NCBI GenBank assembly: GCA_041658205.1
Contig: JBBAAO010000004.1
Coordinates: 1 to 64,000 of the forward strand
Direction of reading: 5' to 3'
DNA: 64,000 bases
From: Bacteroidota bacterium
Lineage (GTDB): Bacteria > Bacteroidota > Ignavibacteria > UBA10030 > UBA8401
The notes below the pieces were generated by a model, which saw only the letters and a list, made by a program, of their open reading frames with translations, did not search any database and was not told the origin of the DNA. This document shows positions 45,320 to 53,988 of this stretch, piece by piece (positions within the stretch are counted from its first letter, which is position 1; the number at the start of each line of letters is the position of its first letter). A program made the translations under genes and the position numbers.

Positions 45320-45631
45320 ATGGAAAAGAACAAAAAACAAAAACTGGAAGCAGCCGGCTGGAAAATTGGAAGTGTTGATGAATTTCTCAATCTCAACCAG
45401 CAAGAATCCGAATATATTGAACTAAAGCTCTCGTTAAGTAAAAACCTTCAAAAACGTCGCCGTTTATTAAAATTGACTCAAAAAGACTTTGCAAAAATGA
45501 TAAAGTCTAGTCAATCTCGTGTTGCAAAAATGGAATCCGGTGATCCCACTGTTACGATTGATTTATTGGTGAAATCATTACTAACCCTAAAGGCACCGAA
45601 GAACTCTCTCGCACGAATTCTTCCTCGATAA
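45320..45631 (+). CDS. XRE-family antitoxin of the HigBA type
   Basis: A 103-residue antitoxin. Residues ~1-40 probably bind the toxin (KLEAAGWKIGSVDEFLNLNQQE); residues ~45-100 are a Cro/C1-type helix-turn-helix (LTQKDFAKMIKSSQSRVAKMESGDPTVTIDLLVKSLL). It is the intact counterpart of the pseudogene at 21232-21543, and the cassette edge sequence (GGCTGCC before the box) is also shared, so both come from one cassette lineage. Confidence 0.92.
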   Translation: MEKNKKQKLEAAGWKIGSVDEFLNLNQQESEYIELKLSLSKNLQKRRRLLKLTQKDFAKMIKSSQSRVAKMESGDPTVTIDLLVKSLLTLKAPKNSLARILPR

Positions 45632-45647
45632 AACTTTCTTAAAGGCT

Positions 45648-45815
45648 GCCTAACGGACTGGAGCTAAGTTGCGTGGTAACGTTTTATCGCGGCCACGAAA
45701 TACATTTTGTGAATTGCTGATAACTTGTGCTATCGTATGTTGTGTTCTCGTTTTTCAACATTCGATTGAAATCCAACGCCGCGGTTACCACGTCAACTTG
45801 AGCGACTCGTTAGGC
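45648..45815 (-). repeat. attC 36
   Basis: Boxes GCCTAAC/GTTAGGC; arms AAGTTG/CAACTT; loop class IV; CTCGTTAG in place of CTGGTTAG. Site of gene-less family B copy 1. Confidence 0.96.
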
Positions 45816-46000
45816 AACACGCGAGCTTGTTGAACAATTGCCAACAATTACAACTGAACTTTCTTCTTTAAGTGATTGCTTATTTTGAACAACTTTTCCT
45901 GACTTCGACCCCAATTGTTGGCAATTGGATGATTTATGAATGCAGGTGTCGTAATTTCGTTTTATGCTTTTTTGGAATTACACCACTTTTGCTTCGTGTT
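45816..46000. repeat. Gene-less cassette, family B copy 1
   Basis: A 185-bp cassette with inner inverted repeat ATTGCCAAC/GTTGGCAAT and ends CAACACG/CGTGTTG. A second copy lies at 49327-49511. No gene is visible. Confidence 0.75.
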
Positions 46001-46165
46001 GCCTAACGGACTGGAGCTAAGTTGCGTGGTAACGTTTTTACGCGAACGCGACCTTGATTAACTCGCCAACAACTGTTTGAATCGTATGTTGTGCTTAAAT
46101 ATTTCAACTTTGAATACAAAAATCGCGTTCGCGGTTACCACGTCAACTTGAGCGACTGGTTAGGC
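46001..46165 (-). repeat. attC 37
   Basis: Boxes GCCTAAC/GTTAGGC; arms AAGTTG/CAACTT; loop class I. Site of the lipoprotein cassette 46176-46904. Confidence 0.97.
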
Positions 46166-46175
46166 AACAAGGAGA

Positions 46176-46904
46176 TTAATTCATTACTCCTCCTCTTTTT
46201 CTACCAGTTCGTAATAATTCTCGTGTTTTAATATTGAATGTACATTCTTCTTCTATAGTTGGTGTCACTCCACCTTCTATTAACTCTTTAAATTGGGGGT
46301 GGTTCTTAGGTGTTGCCTCTTCTTCAGAATCAGTATAAAATGTTATTACAAAATTAGTATCAATTGATATGGGTGTTGAATAAGAACAAACCAATATTGA
46401 CTTTCGAGTTGATAAATCAACAACATCGAGGCCACGATCTGGCCCAGTTCCTAAATCGAGAAAGAGATATTTATCCTTTAAGCCTTTGAACCATTCTCCC
46501 ATCTCAGCACCATTATAAATTGGATTTGCGAGATAAATTACCGCACTATCAGCATAAACATTTACATCGTTATATACTTTGATGATATCGCCGGCAAATT
46601 CATTTTGTTTCAGTATAACCACACTGTAATTTGGATACTTAAAAAGTGTGCCCAGTGAGTCTTGATAAATATTTGGTTTATCGGTTCCCTCAAACTGAAC
46701 TTCATTATTATTCTCACTCGATTTCTCAAAGAGGATTACTTTTATTGTGTCGAGTGTTTGTAATATGGGATTTTCTAAAATAAAAGAATCTTTTAGTAAT
46801 GAGTCCTTTTTTAAACTATTCATTTGATTTTCAGATCGATCCTTTGTACTACACCCAACAATAATTAAGGACAGGATTAATGTTGTTCTTATTATTTTAC
46901 TCAT
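46176..46904 (-). CDS. Lipoprotein, unknown function
   Basis: A 242-residue lipoprotein with lipobox IVGC (MSKIIRTTLILSLIIVGC). A Ser/Lys-rich linker is followed by a mixed domain (VVILKQNEFAGDIIKVYNDVN; DKYLFLDLGTGPDRGLDVVDLSTRKSILVCSYSTP), which resembles periplasmic domains of Bacteroidota lipoproteins. Not recognised further. The gene starts 29 bp from the cassette edge. Confidence 0.6.
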   Translation of the reverse strand: MSKIIRTTLILSLIIVGCSTKDRSENQMNSLKKDSLLKDSFILENPILQTLDTIKVILFEKSSENNNEVQFEGTDKPNIYQDSLGTLFKYPNYSVVILKQNEFAGDIIKVYNDVNVYADSAVIYLANPIYNGAEMGEWFKGLKDKYLFLDLGTGPDRGLDVVDLSTRKSILVCSYSTPISIDTNFVITFYTDSEEEATPKNHPQFKELIEGGVTPTIEEECTFNIKTRELLRTGRKRGGVMN

Positions 46905-46933
46905 AAGGTATTGTTCAAATGTTTCTTCTTGTT

Positions 46934-47096
46934 GCCTAACGGACTGGAGCTAAGCTGCGTGCAAATGCTCCAGCGCGTTGATTATGTTTTTAAATTTAAA
47001 ATCCTGTTTCGTAACATATGTTGTAAGTTGATTACACCACACTTAATATTTAAGAGCGTCGGCGGTTTGCACGTCAGCTTGAGCGACTGGTTAGCC
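46934..47096 (-). repeat. attC 38
   Basis: Boxes GCCTAAC/GTTAGCC; arms AAGCTGCGTGCAAAT and GTTTGCACGTCAGCTT; loop with GTCGGCGG. It is read through by the lipoprotein gene 46982-47569. Confidence 0.96.
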
Positions 47097-47569
47097 GGCA
47101 AATCCAAATGTATGCGTTGTATTCTTACTGTCGCACTGTCAAAATGATAAAATTCACCATTGAACTTTTGTTTCGTCGAATCTGTAAAATACACTCCAAA
47201 TATTTTTGCGTAGATTTTTACACTGTCAACATTTTCGAGAATATTTGGGATGTTGATTTGAATTGATGCAACCGGAGGATTAATTGGATCTGGATTTTCT
47301 GGAACACTTGAAAAATCGGTTGTATCAACAAAACTATTAATAGAGATAATCTGATTTGTGACTCGACCATAACTATGACGAAAATAACCGTCTAAACCAT
47401 AGTTTAATTGAGTAATCATAACTGAATCATTACGGTAATACACTTTTGCACTGCAATTTATTTTATTAAGAACAAACTCTGGTGTTTGTGTTGATTGAAC
47501 AAGGTTTGATTTATCACAACCTACAATTGCAAAAAAAAATACGACGTAATTAAAATACTTTTTGTACAT
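46982..47569 (-). CDS. Lipoprotein whose C-terminus is encoded by attC
   Basis: A 195-residue lipoprotein (lipobox IVGC; MYKKYFNYVVFFFAIVGC). Residues ~25-155 are beta-rich (LNKINCSAKVYYRNDSVMITQLNYGL). The last ~38 residues, from PANQSLKLT onward, are translated from attC 38, and the stop lies near its left end. The native protein therefore either ended here by read-through after cassette assembly or lost its own stop. The extension is probably unstructured and basic. Confidence 0.6.
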   Translation of the reverse strand: MYKKYFNYVVFFFAIVGCDKSNLVQSTQTPEFVLNKINCSAKVYYRNDSVMITQLNYGLDGYFRHSYGRVTNQIISINSFVDTTDFSSVPENPDPINPPVASIQINIPNILENVDSVKIYAKIFGVYFTDSTKQKFNGEFYHFDSATVRIQRIHLDLPANQSLKLTCKPPTLLNIKCGVINLQHMLRNRILNLKT

Positions 47570-47589
47570 ATACGATCTTGCTTTTTGCC

Positions 47590-47753
47590 GGCTAACGGAC
47601 TGGAGCTAACCTGCGTGGTAACGTTCCAGCGCGCAGGATTATATTTTTAAATTTAAAATCTACTTTCGTATCGTAAGTTGTCATTTGAGAACTCAACACT
47701 CATAACTCAGAGCGTGTCGCGGTTACCACGTCAGGTTGAGCGACTGGTTAGGG
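47590..47753 (-). repeat. attC 39
   Basis: Boxes GGCTAAC/GTTAGGG; arms AACCTG/CAGGTT; loop class III (GCGTGTCGCGG). Site of the lipoprotein cassette 47767-48546. Confidence 0.97.
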
Positions 47754-47766
47754 CGCAGAATTTGTA

Positions 47767-48546
47767 TTATTTATTTTCAAGTAATATTTCACCATCCGAT
47801 TTAACGATATACATTCCATTATCACTGAAAATGTAGTGTGGTAATCTTGGTCTTTGGCTCAAGACAAAAAACACATCCGTTTCAACCGGTGTTTTAATAA
47901 TTATATGCGAATGCATTCCTGCCATTGCACCTTCTACTGGCTGTGGCATCATAATTACAGATTTATGTAATCTTGTTATTCTCAAAATATTTGAACCATC
48001 TTTTGAAACTATATAGCGAACATCACCACCTAATGGCGTTTCTTTGTTGTTTGTCTTAGCAGGAATGTAATAAACCAAAATATTTTGTGATGTATCGGGA
48101 AAAACATAGTAATTATAAGTTAAATTTTGTTTACCAAAATCTAATTTTGTCAATGTAATCGCTTTTGAAGCTCGCATTAACCAAGAAGAATCACGTTTGC
48201 CTTCTTTATATTCTTTCACCGATAATATCTTCATCATTTTTGATAGACTTATTTCATAAGCTATGATAAACGAATTTTGATCTTGCGATGATTTCCCAAA
48301 ATATACTGTCCACACAGAATCATTATCTTTCGCAAGAAATTGGCCTAACCTTTCATTGTCTGGATGATACGTCACTAACGTATCTGAAGCCAACCAACAA
48401 GAAACGTCATAATTATATAAATCATATCCCCGAGAAGTAATATTGGCAAGTTGAGATTCATACTGATGTGAATATTTTGTCATATTCTGATTACTACAAG
48501 AACATAATATAAATATGGTTATTATTGTTGGGATGATTGTTTTCAT
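47767..48546 (-). CDS. Lipoprotein, unknown function
   Basis: A 259-residue lipoprotein. The signal peptide MKTIIPTIITIFILCSC has the lipobox CSC. The mature part is mostly beta strands (DNDSVWTVYFGKSSQDQNSFIIAYEISL; RYIVSKDGSNILRITRLHKS) and includes MPQPVEGAMAGMHSHIIIKTP, where the HSH could bind metal or simply be structural. It starts 12 bp from the cassette edge. Confidence 0.6.
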   Translation of the reverse strand: MKTIIPTIITIFILCSCSNQNMTKYSHQYESQLANITSRGYDLYNYDVSCWLASDTLVTYHPDNERLGQFLAKDNDSVWTVYFGKSSQDQNSFIIAYEISLSKMMKILSVKEYKEGKRDSSWLMRASKAITLTKLDFGKQNLTYNYYVFPDTSQNILVYYIPAKTNNKETPLGGDVRYIVSKDGSNILRITRLHKSVIMMPQPVEGAMAGMHSHIIIKTPVETDVFFVLSQRPRLPHYIFSDNGMYIVKSDGEILLENK

Positions 48547-48558
48547 TGTTTTCCTGCG

Positions 48559-48722
48559 CCCTAACGGACTGGAACTAAGCCGCGTGGTAACGTTCCAGAG
48601 CGCCGGGATCAGTTTTTATATTTAAAATGTGCTCTCGTATCGTATGTTATCAATTGATAACTCAACACTTAAAACTCAGGGCGCGTCGCGGTTACCACGT
48701 CGGCTTGAGTGACTGGTTAGGC
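48559..48722 (-). repeat. attC 40
   Basis: Boxes CCCTAAC/GTTAGGC; arms AAGCCGCGTGGTAAC and GTTACCACGTCGGCTT; loop class III. Site of the cassette 48726-49154. Confidence 0.97.
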
Positions 48723-48725
48723 GCA

Positions 48726-49154
48726 CTAAATATTTTGATAGATATTTTTTTTGTGGAACAAATGTAAAATGAAAATTGGACTATACGATACTGCAATCTT
48801 GATCCATTGATTCTCTTTATTTAGCTGTAATTCACTTTTCCCAACAAACCGTCCAATAGAATATTCTACAATTCTGTACGTTCCACTAATTAACCCATCT
48901 ACAGCAGAAATAAATTCATCAAATTTTTGTTGATTCCAACAGGGAAACCAGGATGCACTCAAACTTTTGGTTGAAAGAAACAATTCATCGTCCTGTAGGT
49001 TTATACTAATCCCGAACTTTAAGCCTGCCTGAGGTAAAATGTTTAATTCAGCATCAACATTTGGATGTTCGAGAATCAATTCACTATCAAGATTGGGAAA
49101 TCTCGTTCGAATAATGTCTACAGCCTTCACAAATATTTCTTTTTCTTTCTTCAT
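48726..49154 (-). CDS. Small cytoplasmic protein, unknown
   Basis: A 142-residue protein with no signal peptide. The core (INLQDDELFLSTKSLSASWFPCWNQQKFDEFISAVDGLISGTYRIVEYS) has the look of a conserved stand-alone immunity-type or cassette-associated family, but I cannot name it. The C-terminus is hydrophobic and basic (YSPIFILHLFHKKNIYQNI). It ends 3 bp before attC 40 and starts 7 bp from the other edge, so the cassette is almost all coding. Confidence 0.55.
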   Translation of the reverse strand: MKKEKEIFVKAVDIIRTRFPNLDSELILEHPNVDAELNILPQAGLKFGISINLQDDELFLSTKSLSASWFPCWNQQKFDEFISAVDGLISGTYRIVEYSIGRFVGKSELQLNKENQWIKIAVSYSPIFILHLFHKKNIYQNI

Positions 49155-49161
49155 TAAGTGC

Positions 49162-49326
49162 GCCTAACGGACTGGAGCTAAGCTGCGTGGCGATGTTGTA
49201 CCGCGGACGCAACGTTGATTAATTTTCTGATTACTACTGCTGACGTATGTTGTGTTGAACTTTTACAATATTGAATAACAAAATTGCGGCCGCGATCGCC
49301 ATGTCAGCTTGAGCGACTGGTTAGGC
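49162..49326 (-). repeat. attC 41
   Basis: Boxes GCCTAAC/GTTAGGC; arms AAGCTGCGTGGCGAT and GATCGCCATGTCAGCTT; loop class II, close to attC 13. Site of family B copy 2. Confidence 0.96.
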
Positions 49327-49511
49327 AACATGCGAGTTTGATGGACAATTGCCAACAATAATAACTGAACTTTCTTCTTTAAGTGACTGCTTATTTTGAA
49401 CAACTTTTGCTGACTACAACAACAATTATTGGCAATTGAATGACTTCTGAATGCTGGTGGTATAATTTCGTTTAATGCTTTTTTGCAATTACACCGCTTT
49501 TGCTTCGTGTT
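49327..49511. repeat. Gene-less cassette, family B copy 2
   Basis: A 185-bp near copy of 45816-46000, with the same ATTGCCAAC-type inner inverted repeat. Its attC (class II, AAGCTG) differs from that of copy 1 (class IV, AAGTTG), so body and attC have separate histories. Confidence 0.75.
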
Positions 49512-49676
49512 GCCTAACGGACTGGAACTAAACTGCGTTGTGACGTTGTGTCGCGGACGCGAGCCCGATTAATTTGCTGATAACTGTTTGAATCGTATGT
49601 TGTGTTTAGAAATTTCAACTTTGAATAACAAAATCGCGGACGCGGTCACAACGTCAGTTTGAGTGACTTGTTAGCC
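49512..49676 (-). repeat. attC 42
   Basis: Boxes GCCTAAC/GTTAGCC; arms AAACTGCGTTGTGAC and GTCACAACGTCAGTTT matched, the subtype whose right arm recurs in attC 2. CTTGTTAG at the right end. Site of a family A cassette. Confidence 0.96.
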
Positions 49677-49851
49677 CGCAACTAATATTTTTTCTTGCGC
49701 TATACTGCTGGCGGTTGGCGTAAGCCACGTTTAATTGAACAACAACTTTTGAAGGTTAAAGAACTGTTTATTTGCTTTTTTGATTTTACAACAAAACTCA
49801 AATTGAACTGCAAAACTTGAGCAACATTTTTATTTTGCCGCCAGCAGAGCG
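49677..49851. repeat. Gene-less cassette, family A
   Basis: A 175-bp copy; left end CGCAACTAATATTTTTTCTT differs slightly, the inner CTGCTGGCGG/CCGCCAGCAG repeat is kept. In tandem with the next copy. No gene is visible. Confidence 0.8.
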
Positions 49852-50015
49852 GGCTAACGGACTGGAGCTAAACTGCGTGCAAACGTTCCAGCGCGCCGGT
49901 TGTATTTTTAAAATAAAAATGTGCTCGCGTATCGTAAGTTGTCATTTGAGAACTCAACACTTAAAACTCAAAGCGCGTCGCGGTTTGCACGTCATGTTTG
50001 AGTGACTGGTTAGCC
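49852..50015 (-). repeat. attC 43
   Basis: Boxes GGCTAAC/GTTAGCC; AAACTG-type arms; loop class III. Site of a family A cassette. Confidence 0.97.
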
Positions 50016-50189
50016 CGCTACACTATTTTTTGAAACGCTACACTGCTGGCGGCTGGCGTAAGCCACGTTGAATTGAACAACAACTTATGAATGTAAAAAA
50101 ACTGTTTAATTGTTTTTTTTGATTTTACAACAGAACTCAAATTGAACTACACAACTTGAGCAACATTTTATTTTGCCGCCAGCAGAGCG
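50016..50189. repeat. Gene-less cassette, family A
   Basis: A 174-bp copy with standard ends and inner inverted repeat. No gene is visible. Confidence 0.82.
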
Positions 50190-50354
50190 GGCTAACGGAC
50201 TGGAGCTAACCTGCGTGGTAACGTTTTTACGCGGACGCAATGCCGATTAGCTCGCCGATTACTAAATATGTTGTATGTTGTGTTTAGATATTTCAACATT
50301 GAATACAAAAATTGCGGCCGCGGTTACCACGTCAGGTTGAGCGACTGGTTAGGG
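50190..50354 (-). repeat. attC 44
   Basis: Boxes GGCTAAC/GTTAGGG; arms AACCTG/CAGGTT; loop class II. Site of the cassette 50369-50818. Confidence 0.97.
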
Positions 50355-50368
50355 CGCACATATTATGG

Positions 50369-50818
50369 TTACTTCTCGCCATACGAAGTTTTAATTGACA
50401 ATAATCGTCCAATGTCTCGCATGACATTAATATTCTCAAATGCAAAATCAGATCTTGAAGAACGCTGGTCAACATTATTTTCAATCAACATATTATATGA
50501 TAGCAAATTTAATTGCCGTGAAGCACTCATTATATTTTTTAATGACGGTAGACCAAATACCAAACGAACCACTGCAAACCAAAGAATTACATGTGTCTTT
50601 GAGACAACCTCAGCTGATTTTGATTTTATTTCAGACGATATCTCTTTATCAAATGATGCATTTGCAAGCTTTGCCTGATGAAGAAGTAACACATTACTAA
50701 TTCCGCTGAGAGTTTTTTTCAATTCTTGTGAAGGAATAATAATACGAGTAAGAATAATTTGACCAATTACATAAACGAGAATACCGCCTAAAACTGTAAA
50801 TATTAGAGTATCCATCAA
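50369..50818 (-). CDS. Membrane-anchored protein, unknown
   Basis: A 149-residue protein with one N-terminal transmembrane helix (LIFTVLGGILVYVIGQIILTRIII) and a second hydrophobic stretch at ~80-100 (THVILWFAVVRLVFGLPSL). The sequence between is helical, with SLEIKSKSAEV-like heptads. Not recognised. It starts 15 bp from the cassette edge. Confidence 0.55.
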   Translation of the reverse strand: MMDTLIFTVLGGILVYVIGQIILTRIIIPSQELKKTLSGISNVLLLHQAKLANASFDKEISSEIKSKSAEVVSKTHVILWFAVVRLVFGLPSLKNIMSASRQLNLLSYNMLIENNVDQRSSRSDFAFENINVMRDIGRLLSIKTSYGEK

Positions 50819-50833
50819 TTATCCTTTTGTGCG

Positions 50834-50998
50834 CCCTAACGGACTGGAGCTAAGTTGCGTGGTAACGTTTTTACGCGAACGCGACCTTGATTAATTTGCT
50901 GATAACTGTTTGAATCGTATTTTGTGTTTAGAATTTTCAACTTCGAATACAAAAATCGCGTTCGCGGTTACCACGTCAACTTGAGCGACTGGTTAGCT
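50834..50998 (-). repeat. attC 45
   Basis: Boxes CCCTAAC/GTTAGCT; arms AAGTTG/CAACTT; loop class I. Site of the lipoprotein cassette 51004-51750. Confidence 0.97.
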
Positions 50999-51003
50999 GG
51001 CAT

Positions 51004-51750
51004 TTATGGAACAATAATGACTTGACTATTTGAAAATACTAATCCAGTAGTGTACATCTCATAAGAATTAGCAAAGGGATTATAATTATAATAGTATCCC
51101 CCGCTACGTGGTGCGGCAAATGCTAATGCATATAATGTAGAACCACTGGACAATTCATAGCTTGTTTTATAGTCTTCATTAAAGGCAAATACACTCGAAA
51201 ATGATGTTGAATCTGCTGGAACACCAACATATTGACTGAATAAAAAGTTTATTGTAGCAGACGTTGTAAAAGGTTCTTTTGAAAATAATATCCTGATTAT
51301 CCTATTAAGAGAATCGGCACTAGATATTTTTCCTTTGGCAAACACTGAAGTGTTATTACTTGATTGAGTTAATTTAAACTCAATAATTGTTGTTGGCGGT
51401 ATTTGTGACAACCAAATTCTATAATAAAGGAAAAGAGTGCCTCCCCCAACAAATTGTACTCCATATTCTTTATAAGTTATGTATCCAGGTTTTGAAAATA
51501 CTATATCATATATACCCGCCGGCACACCGCTTAATTTCCAAGTCCCATTAGGTAACGATTGAGTAGAATATTGTCTTCCATCTAATGTAATTGTTACACC
51601 GCTATTATCTTTAAGTACTTGCCCATTGTCGGAATATAAAAATATGTTGCCTGCAATATCACCATACATCGTTGGGCCTGCAGGCCCCGGGTCACCTTTA
51701 CATCCTGTTGAATAAACAATTAATACAATTATTAAGATTATGTTTTTCAT
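51004..51750 (-). CDS. Lipoprotein with carboxypeptidase-regulatory-like domain
   Basis: A 248-residue lipoprotein (lipobox STGC; MKNIILIIVLIVYSTGC). Directly after the cysteine is a collagen-like GDPGPAGP. A carboxypeptidase-regulatory-like repeat follows (ITLDGRQYSTQSLPNGTWKLSGVPAGIYDIVFSKPGY in part), then a beta-rich C-terminal region with aromatic repeats (SGGYYYNYNPF). It is probably a surface or periplasmic binding protein. No enzyme motif. Confidence 0.68.
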   Translation of the reverse strand: MKNIILIIVLIVYSTGCKGDPGPAGPTMYGDIAGNIFLYSDNGQVLKDNSGVTITLDGRQYSTQSLPNGTWKLSGVPAGIYDIVFSKPGYITYKEYGVQFVGGGTLFLYYRIWLSQIPPTTIIEFKLTQSSNNTSVFAKGKISSADSLNRIIRILFSKEPFTTSATINFLFSQYVGVPADSTSFSSVFAFNEDYKTSYELSSGSTLYALAFAAPRSGGYYYNYNPFANSYEMYTTGLVFSNSQVIIVP

Positions 51751-51779
51751 GAGTATTCCTAGGATGTATATTTAATGCC

Positions 51780-51944
51780 AGCTAACGGACTGGAGCTAAG
51801 TTGCGTGGTAACGTTTTTACGCGAACGCGACCTTGATTAATTAATTTAAAACTGTTTCTATCGTATGTTGTACTTAGATATTTCGACATTGAATACAAAA
51901 ATCGCGTTCGCGGTTACCACGTCAACTTGAGCGACTGGTTAGGG
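51780..51944 (-). repeat. attC 46
   Basis: Boxes AGCTAAC/GTTAGGG; arms AAGTTG/CAACTT; loop class I. The R'' box supplies the stop codon of the gene at 51939. Confidence 0.97.
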
Positions 51945-52568
51945 TGCAATTGCGATTCTATGCTTGAGAATATTTATTTCTCTTAAAGTATAAATCGGTA
52001 AAATCACTAAAAGAAACCTGATAATTAATTGACCATTTTCTTTGGAAATTGGTATTCCCTCGACTAAGCCGTAATCTAATCCATCAAAAATCCCCCTAAA
52101 CATTAGAATGCCACCTATAAAAGTGAATGCAAAAGGAAGTAAATACACAGCAATTATAACCACACTGAGATTTCGCCATTTAATGGCTAAATCATTCAAT
52201 CCAATTTCATTACAGAGATGCTTTATAAAAAGTGCAAACAAGTAGAATGACAGAATTGATAATGAAATAGCAATAGCAAGTACGTTTCTAAAGAGTTCTA
52301 AATCTCGTGTTGTTACAACGACGATAAAAGTTAATGAATGAAATACAATGAAAACCCAAAGTGCCAGTAAGCAATTGTATAATATCTTAAACTGTTTTGA
52401 TCCCTCAATACCATAGAACAACAATAACGATCCTAGGATAAGAGTATTGCCAAATGTTCGGAAATGGTAATGAATGCCACTCAACGAATGAAGTGAAATA
52501 AATATTATACCGGCAAAAGACAGTATCGTAAACCATTTTAATGTGTCAGTATCAAGTTTAGTGTTCAT
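51939..52568 (-). CDS. Polytopic membrane protein, unknown
   Basis: A 209-residue protein with about six transmembrane helices (WFTILSFAGIIFISLHSL; FGNTLILGSLLLFYGI; ILYNCLLALWVFIVFHSLTFIVVV; VLAIAISLSILSFYLFALFI; LSVVIIAVYLLPFAFTFIGGIL; LIIRFLLVILPIYTL). The TAA stop is inside the R'' box, so the cassette has no 3' spacer. Not recognised. Confidence 0.6.
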   Translation of the reverse strand: MNTKLDTDTLKWFTILSFAGIIFISLHSLSGIHYHFRTFGNTLILGSLLLFYGIEGSKQFKILYNCLLALWVFIVFHSLTFIVVVTTRDLELFRNVLAIAISLSILSFYLFALFIKHLCNEIGLNDLAIKWRNLSVVIIAVYLLPFAFTFIGGILMFRGIFDGLDYGLVEGIPISKENGQLIIRFLLVILPIYTLREINILKHRIAIAP

Positions 52569-52577
52569 TCAATTGCA

Positions 52578-52738
52578 CCCTAACGGACGGCAGCTAAGTT
52601 GCGTTGCAACGTTCCAGCGCGTTGGAACGGTTTTTAAATTAAAAATGCTATTTCGTAACGTATGTTGTGTTTAGAACTCTCGACACTTGAGTGAAAGCGC
52701 GCCGCGGTTGCAACGTCAATTTGAGCTGCTGGTTAGCC
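52578..52738 (-). repeat. attC 47
   Basis: Boxes CCCTAAC/GTTAGCC; arms AAGTTGCGTTGCAAC and GTTGCAACGTCAATTT; spacer changed on both sides (GGACGGCAGC and GAGCTGCTGG). Site of the cassette 52748-53107. Confidence 0.95.
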
Positions 52739-52747
52739 AGCGTGTAT

Positions 52748-53107
52748 TTATTTTGTGTCAACGCTGTCTACTGAATTACTTACTCCCTTTATTTTATATA
52801 GATACTCTTTATTGGGAGACCAATTAGTTCTATGTGTTGCGAACTGATATTCAGCATCAATCGCTGGCAGAATCTTCGTCCAAAACCGAAACAGATGATA
52901 TTCACCATAACTTCCCACATAACCAATTTTCGAGTTCCAACAGTGGTTATCAAAATCACTATACGAAACAATACTCCATTGAAGTGAATCTGGAGTACTG
53001 AATGTTGGATATTCACCCCTCAGAATAATTCGTGAACCTTCCGGACATCGTGGTATCGGTGAGCAACACCATAATATTGACAATATCCCAATTACAACTA
53101 TTTTCAT
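52748..53107 (-). CDS. Small lipoprotein, unknown function
   Basis: A 119-residue lipoprotein (MKIVVIGILSILWCCSPIP; lipobox WCC). The mature part has several aromatic and histidine residues (YSDFDNHCWNSKIGYVGSYGEYHLFRFWTKILP) and a possible disulphide pair. Not recognised. It starts 23 bp from the cassette edge. Confidence 0.58.
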   Translation of the reverse strand: MKIVVIGILSILWCCSPIPRCPEGSRIILRGEYPTFSTPDSLQWSIVSYSDFDNHCWNSKIGYVGSYGEYHLFRFWTKILPAIDAEYQFATHRTNWSPNKEYLYKIKGVSNSVDSVDTK

Positions 53108-53130
53108 TTTGGTAAATGCTTATTCACGCT

Positions 53131-53295
53131 GGCTAACGGACTGGAGCTAAGTTGCGTGGTAACTTTTTTACGCGAACGCGACCTAGATTAATTAATTTAA
53201 AATTACCGCAATCGTATGTTGTGCTTAAATATTTCAACTTTGAATACAAAAATCGCGTTCGCGGTTACCACGTCAACTTGAGCGACTGGTTAGGT
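53131..53295 (-). repeat. attC 48
   Basis: Boxes GGCTAAC/GTTAGGT; arms AAGTTG/CAACTT; loop class I with AACTTTTTTACGCG. Site of the cassette 53297-53965. Confidence 0.97.
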
Positions 53296-53296
53296 T

Positions 53297-53965
53297 TCAT
53301 TTCAATCCGTCGTTTAAATGTTTGACCATCTTTCGCAGTGAAACTAATATTTTTTCCTTTTTACTTTCTTCAGACGTTGTATATTTTGATAATATATTAC
53401 AGATCCTTACCATTTGTCCAGTAGCAGTTGATTCATAGGCTTCATATACTTTACCCGCTCGTCTTCCATATTCACCAACAACCTCAAAATGGTAAATTGT
53501 TCCATCCAAACCGCCTGTAGACCTATTTTCATATCTTGTATTCAGTGTCATTTTGTATAACACTTCTCTTATTGAGTTTGCGTCTTTAATATCAATTACT
53601 TTTTTATATACCAAAGTATAATTTTGATGAGGATCATAAATAATATTTTTTTCTTCTAATCGGTGTAATTTATTATAGATATTTTCTTTTGACTGTATCA
53701 AATAAACAATCATCGTGTCAGTTTCATTTTTCCGTACAATAAACACTGCCCATTCTTTTTGAAATGCTGGAATACAAATCATCGCTACAATGGGGGATCC
53801 AGATAATTTTGAATAATATTGTTGTGAAACAATATTGTAATAGTCATAAAAGTCATTTTGAAACCCAAATGGACTATCCTCGGGTGATAAATGTGATTGA
53901 CTTTGAATATTAGTAAATATTAAAAACAATAATAGAATCATAGATAGTTTAATTTTATTGCTCAT
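53297..53965 (-). CDS. Exported protein, unknown function
   Basis: A 222-residue protein with signal peptide MSNKIKLSMILLLFLIFTNIQS. The body is mixed alpha/beta (SPIVAMICIPAFQKEWAVFIVRKNETDTMIVYLIQS; GLDGTIYHFEVVGEYGRRAGKVYEA), ending in a helix (KKEKILVSLRKMVKHLNDGLK). It is probably periplasmic. Its TGA stop lies 1 bp before the attC R'' box. Not recognised. Confidence 0.58.
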   Translation of the reverse strand: MSNKIKLSMILLLFLIFTNIQSQSHLSPEDSPFGFQNDFYDYYNIVSQQYYSKLSGSPIVAMICIPAFQKEWAVFIVRKNETDTMIVYLIQSKENIYNKLHRLEEKNIIYDPHQNYTLVYKKVIDIKDANSIREVLYKMTLNTRYENRSTGGLDGTIYHFEVVGEYGRRAGKVYEAYESTATGQMVRICNILSKYTTSEESKKEKILVSLRKMVKHLNDGLK

Positions 53966-53988
53966 ACTGATATGCCTGTTTAAATGAA

